Below, piece after piece: positions 5,840-8,045 of a stretch of DNA of 8,045 bases; the first letter of the stretch is position 1, and each line of letters starts with the position of its first letter. The notes beneath the pieces were generated by a model that made no database searches, had not been told where the DNA came from, and worked only from the letters and a program-made list of their open reading frames with translations. Position numbers and translations under genes: made by a program. Source of the DNA: JAVBNF01 sp031551725 (lineage in GTDB: Bacteria > Bacteroidota > Bacteroidia > Bacteroidales > P3); the NCBI GenBank assembly GCA_031551725.1, contig JAVBNF010000055.1, positions 1-8,045 on the forward strand. Direction: 5' to 3'.

Positions 5840-6928
5840 ATGCGAAATTATAAATTCATTGTTATTGCTTTATTTCTGGCTGGCTTTTCTTCCTGTTTGA
5901 AAAAAGATGAGCCTGCAAGCATCGAAGCTGACATTCTCGATTATGTTTTGCCGGCGGATGTTCGGTTGACACCTAAGTCCGGAATCGGCGCCGACTATGT
6001 GACAGCATTTATTAAAAATAATAGTGATAGCGTGATTTATCTCACTCCGCAAATTGCTATTTCTTCCGGTGCAACAATTTATCCGGCTCCCGGAACTGTA
6101 CATAAATTTGTCCGTTCCGAATCCGACTCAACTATGTACATTGCTTATGATACCGTTGTTTCGCAAAATGGAAAAAACATCAAACACTACAAAATCACAC
6201 TTATTGCACCTGTTCTCAAAGAGAGTTATTTGTTTCCGTTTGATGATTGGGACACGGTAGATGTTACCGGAGCAAAATACTACACGCCGTCAGACCGCAT
6301 GTGGGCATCCGGAAACTCGGCTGTGGCTATTCTTGTGGGTTCATTTCCGGAGAAATATCCTGCCGGCATCACAGATACGGCAATAAAAGGTTTGGCAGCG
6401 CGTTTGCAAACCATCCAGGGTGCAGCCGCTTTTGGTGCGCCAATTGCAGCAGGAAACACGTTCTGGGGCAATTTCAAATCCGGAAACATGGCCGACAAGC
6501 TATCGTTTACGAAATTCGGACAACCGTTTTATCAAAAACCAAAAAAAATCAGCGGATATTACCGTTATCATGCGGGAAGCATGTTTACCGACAAAGATAA
6601 CAAAACCGTTTCCGGACGCGTGGATTCGTGCTTTATTTACGGCATTTTTTACGAAACCGACGACAACGATTTAACGCTCGACGGTCACAACATTCAAACA
6701 TCGGATAAAATCATAGCAAAAGCCATCGATCTGCAATATTGTACGCCAACATCGGGCAATGAATATCGTCCGTTCAGTATTGATTTTGCATTTACAGATG
6801 AACCCGATTTTGCGAATAAACGCTACAAACTTGCCATCGTTTTTACATCGAGTAAAAGCGGCGCCTATTTCGAAGGTGCAGTCGGCAGTTTATTGTTAAT
6901 TGATGAGGTTTTATTGGAATGTTATTAA
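5840..6928 (+). CDS. PCMD-domain lipoprotein
   Basis: 362 residues from ATG 5840. The in-frame ATG at 5813 would place nine polar residues before the signal peptide, so it is not preferred. Signal peptide MRNYKFIVIALFLAGFSSC gives lipidated Cys19. Residues ~25-120 look like a beta-sandwich of the kind that precedes PCMD domains. The C-terminal ~240 residues match PCMD (putative carbohydrate metabolism domain): DDWDTVDVTGAKYYTP, FWGNFKSGN, FGQPFYQKPKKISGYYRYH, the FIYGIFYET strand, and IVFTSSKSGAYFEGAVGSLLLIDEVLLE at the end. PCMD has a jelly-roll fold similar to carbohydrate-binding modules, but substrate and activity are unproven. It should be exposed on the outer membrane. The outer-membrane barrel gene follows after 222 bp, a pairing that suggests a joint surface function. 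Confidence 0.85.
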   Translation: MRNYKFIVIALFLAGFSSCLKKDEPASIEADILDYVLPADVRLTPKSGIGADYVTAFIKNNSDSVIYLTPQIAISSGATIYPAPGTVHKFVRSESDSTMYIAYDTVVSQNGKNIKHYKITLIAPVLKESYLFPFDDWDTVDVTGAKYYTPSDRMWASGNSAVAILVGSFPEKYPAGITDTAIKGLAARLQTIQGAAAFGAPIAAGNTFWGNFKSGNMADKLSFTKFGQPFYQKPKKISGYYRYHAGSMFTDKDNKTVSGRVDSCFIYGIFYETDDNDLTLDGHNIQTSDKIIAKAIDLQYCTPTSGNEYRPFSIDFAFTDEPDFANKRYKLAIVFTSSKSGAYFEGAVGSLLLIDEVLLECY

Positions 6929-6937
6929 AATATTTAG

Positions 6938-7146
6938 ATTGCGCGGTGACACTGCGTGTATGTTATTCGCCTAACGGCTCATGAGAAAGTTCGCCTGCGG
7001 CGAAATTCCATCGCAGATTTTCGGGGATTACGCAAATTTACGCTGATTTTTTTTATCTGCGTAAATCAGCGTCATCTGTGTAAATCCGCGATAAAACAGT
7101 CAGCGAAGCTGACCATACGCAAAGCGTTACAGCGTAATGAATAAAA
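6938..7146. repeat. Long snap-back repeat element (copy 2, two arms)
   Basis: The right arm (7055-7146) aligns to copy 1 (1078-1170). The left arm is an inverted version: 6941-6962 matches the reverse complement of 1137-1158 at 20 of 22 positions, and 7011-7047 is a close reverse complement of 7055-7091 around an 8-T turn (7047-7054). The outer ends (6938-6962 and ~7114-7138) agree as inverted repeats at 18 of 25 positions, with mostly transitions. Small hairpins TTCGCC-TGC-GGCGAA (6990-7004) and GTCAGC-GAA-GCTGAC (7099-7113) sit in each arm. This resembles a non-coding palindromic or MITE-like element. No transposase, promoter or true gene was seen inside. Confidence 0.75.
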
Positions 7147-7150
7147 ATGT

Positions 7151-7876
7151 ATGAAAAAACTATTTTACATAATTCTGTTCTTCACTTTTTATAGTTTCTC
7201 ATTTTCTCAAAATGATATGGATTATCGCTTGCGGGCAGGAATTAGCATTGGAGGAACGGCGCCGCTGAATATTCCGCAGGAAATCCGTAAACTTGAGGGT
7301 TATCAGCCATCGTTGATTCCTTCCATTGAATTTAATGCACATTATCCTTTGGATAAAAACTGGGGAATTATCTCCGGTTTGCGGCTGGAATACAAAGGTA
7401 TGCACACCACAGCAAATGTCAAACAATGGTATGTAACCATGAATGTAAGCCGCGGTGATAATCCCGGCGAAGTCAAGGGCTATTTTACCGGCACTGTCGA
7501 ACTGAATTCCGTAAACGGTTATATCACCATTCCGCTTTTACTTTCTTACGATTTAGGGACACATTGGCGTTTCGGCGCAGGCGGTTTTGGCGCTGTTGCG
7601 ATCGACCGCAATTTCACCGGCGAAGCCTCCGACGGCGATTTGTACGACTTGATGTCGCATCAATACGTAGAATCTGCTTCTTTTGATTTTTCCAACGAAG
7701 TCCGCCATTTCGATTTTGGCGCACAGCTTTCCGCCGATTGGCGCATCACTGAAAAAATAGCCGTTTCCGCACAATTTGCATTTAGCTTGACTCCCCTTTT
7801 CAATAAAGACTTCCACAATGTTGCGTACAATTTGTACAACATTTATGGAAATATTGGCGCTGCGTATGTCTTTTGA
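7151..7876 (+). CDS. Outer-membrane beta-barrel protein
   Basis: 241 residues. Signal peptide MKKLFYIILFFTFYSFSFSQ is followed by alternating hydrophobic/polar strands typical of an 8- to 10-stranded barrel: YRLRAGISIGG, LIPSIEFNAHYPL, WGIISGLRLEYKGM, VNGYITIPLLLSYDLG, WRFGAGGFGAVAI, FDFGAQLSADWRI, IAVSAQFAFSLTPLF and the final IYGNIGAAYVF. The YITIPLLLSY strand and the C-terminal Phe (BAM signal) fit the porin-like OMP_b-brl family (PF13568-type). Function is unknown. No promoter is found in the 222 bp upstream, which is filled by the snap-back repeat ending a few bases before the ATG, so transcription probably comes from the PCMD side. An ATG at 7147 is out of frame and not used. Confidence 0.85.
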   Translation: MKKLFYIILFFTFYSFSFSQNDMDYRLRAGISIGGTAPLNIPQEIRKLEGYQPSLIPSIEFNAHYPLDKNWGIISGLRLEYKGMHTTANVKQWYVTMNVSRGDNPGEVKGYFTGTVELNSVNGYITIPLLLSYDLGTHWRFGAGGFGAVAIDRNFTGEASDGDLYDLMSHQYVESASFDFSNEVRHFDFGAQLSADWRITEKIAVSAQFAFSLTPLFNKDFHNVAYNLYNIYGNIGAAYVF

Positions 7877-7909
7877 TGTACGAAATCCGATGTACGAACA
7901 TTTCGTGTA
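7875..7909. repeat. Short tandem/inverted repeat after the barrel gene
   Basis: GATGTACGAA occurs at 7875-7884 and again at 7889-7898 (14-bp period), and ACGAA (7894-7898) can pair with TTCGT (7902-7906) across a CAT loop. The first copy overlaps the stop codon of the barrel gene. The following DNA to 7948 is AT-rich with no recognised feature. Confidence 0.5.
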
Positions 7910-7942
7910 AAGTCAATTAGTAAATGCATAAAATGCGTAAAA

Positions 7943-7970
7943 ATAAAAAAGGAGAGCAAAAACTCTCCTT
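7943..7970 (-). terminator. Hairpin with minus-strand U-tract
   Basis: AAGGAGAG (7949-7956) pairs perfectly with CTCTCCTT (7963-7970) around a CAAAAA loop. The A-run to the left (7945-7950 and beyond) becomes a U-tract on the minus strand, so it should stop transcripts coming from the right. For plus-strand transcripts from the barrel gene it is a plain hairpin that could still mark the 3' end or block read-in to the element that seems to start at the right edge. Confidence 0.6.
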
Positions 7971-7986
7971 AGTCGAGTAAAAGTTT

Positions 7987-7994
7987 TATCTTTG
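7987..7994 (+). promoter_or_regulatory. Probable -7 box for the gene at the right edge
   Basis: TATCTTTG matches TAnnTTTG and sits 22 bp before the ATG at 8017. No TTTG is present at the -33 distance. A small hairpin GTCT-CCCC-AGAC (7997-8008) lies in the leader. The octamer CGAGTAAA (7974-7981) recurs inverted as TTTACTCG (8026-8033), flanking the box and start codon. Confidence 0.45.
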
Positions 7995-8016
7995 CGGTCT
8001 CCCCAGACTTGAAAAT

Positions 8017-8045
8017 ATGAAACACTTTACTCGGGAACAAAGATA
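8017..8045 (+). CDS. N-terminal fragment of a possible IS30-family transposase
   Basis: ATG at 8017 begins MKHFTREQR and the final two bases TA would begin Tyr (TAT/TAC) unless they start a stop codon. IS30-family transposases of Bacteroidota characteristically begin with a short Lys/His segment followed by LT.EQRY ahead of a helix-turn-helix, so the match is good but rests on nine residues. The preceding -7 box and hairpins suit an insertion-sequence end, although the terminal inverted repeat cannot be defined without the other end. It could instead be an unrelated chromosomal gene. Confidence 0.45.

Noticed and set aside
6956..7144. 62-codon plus-strand frame beginning MYVIRLTAHEKVRL
   Set aside because: It lies wholly in the snap-back repeat, shows no protein-like pattern or promoter, and is best seen as a chance frame in repeat DNA.

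Overview
The window looks like Bacteroidota DNA, most likely Bacteroidales. Promoters have the -7 box TAnnTTTG (TACTTTTG, TAACTTTG, TATCTTTG) instead of sigma70 boxes, and start codons sit behind A/T-rich leaders without Shine-Dalgarno motifs. Many products are exported lipoproteins, and the families seen (FISUMP, DUF4296, WbqC-like, PCMD, OMP beta-barrel) are typical of that phylum. No rRNA, tRNA or CRISPR array was seen, and the species cannot be named from this sequence.

Left edge (1-1218): the 3' end of a large plus-strand gene for a secreted protein with a FISUMP (C-type-lectin-like) domain. Its last ~150 bp switch abruptly to NNC codons, as expected for the variable region of a diversity-generating retroelement (DGR) target. 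No reverse transcriptase or template repeat is in the window. It is followed by a GC-rich hairpin, a terminator-like hairpin, a dispersed repeat and a bidirectional terminator.

Minus-strand block (1219-4571): a probable operon read right to left: WbqC-family protein, dihydroorotase (pyrC), DUF4296 lipoprotein, exported nitroreductase-like protein (gaps 4, 10 and 9 bp). A small Cys/Lys-rich lipoprotein follows, with its own good promoter. Dispersed repeats lie inside this coding DNA: one fills about 34 codons of the WbqC-like gene, and an AT-rich one forms the end of pyrC and the leader of the next gene.

Plus-strand block (4649-7876): a divergent promoter region leads to a lipoprotein made of seven ~45-residue repeats (probably a seven-bladed beta-propeller), then a PCMD-domain lipoprotein, a ~200-bp snap-back repeat, and an outer-membrane beta-barrel protein. 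The three proteins would all sit at the cell envelope and may form a surface module; this is inference.

Right edge (7877-8045): a small tandem repeat, a hairpin, a promoter-like -7 box and the first nine codons (MKHFTREQR) of a gene running off the window. That start resembles IS30-family transposases, so an insertion sequence may begin here.

Most notable: the candidate DGR variable region, the in-frame repeat in the WbqC-like gene, and the paired copies of a palindromic repeat family at both ends of the window.
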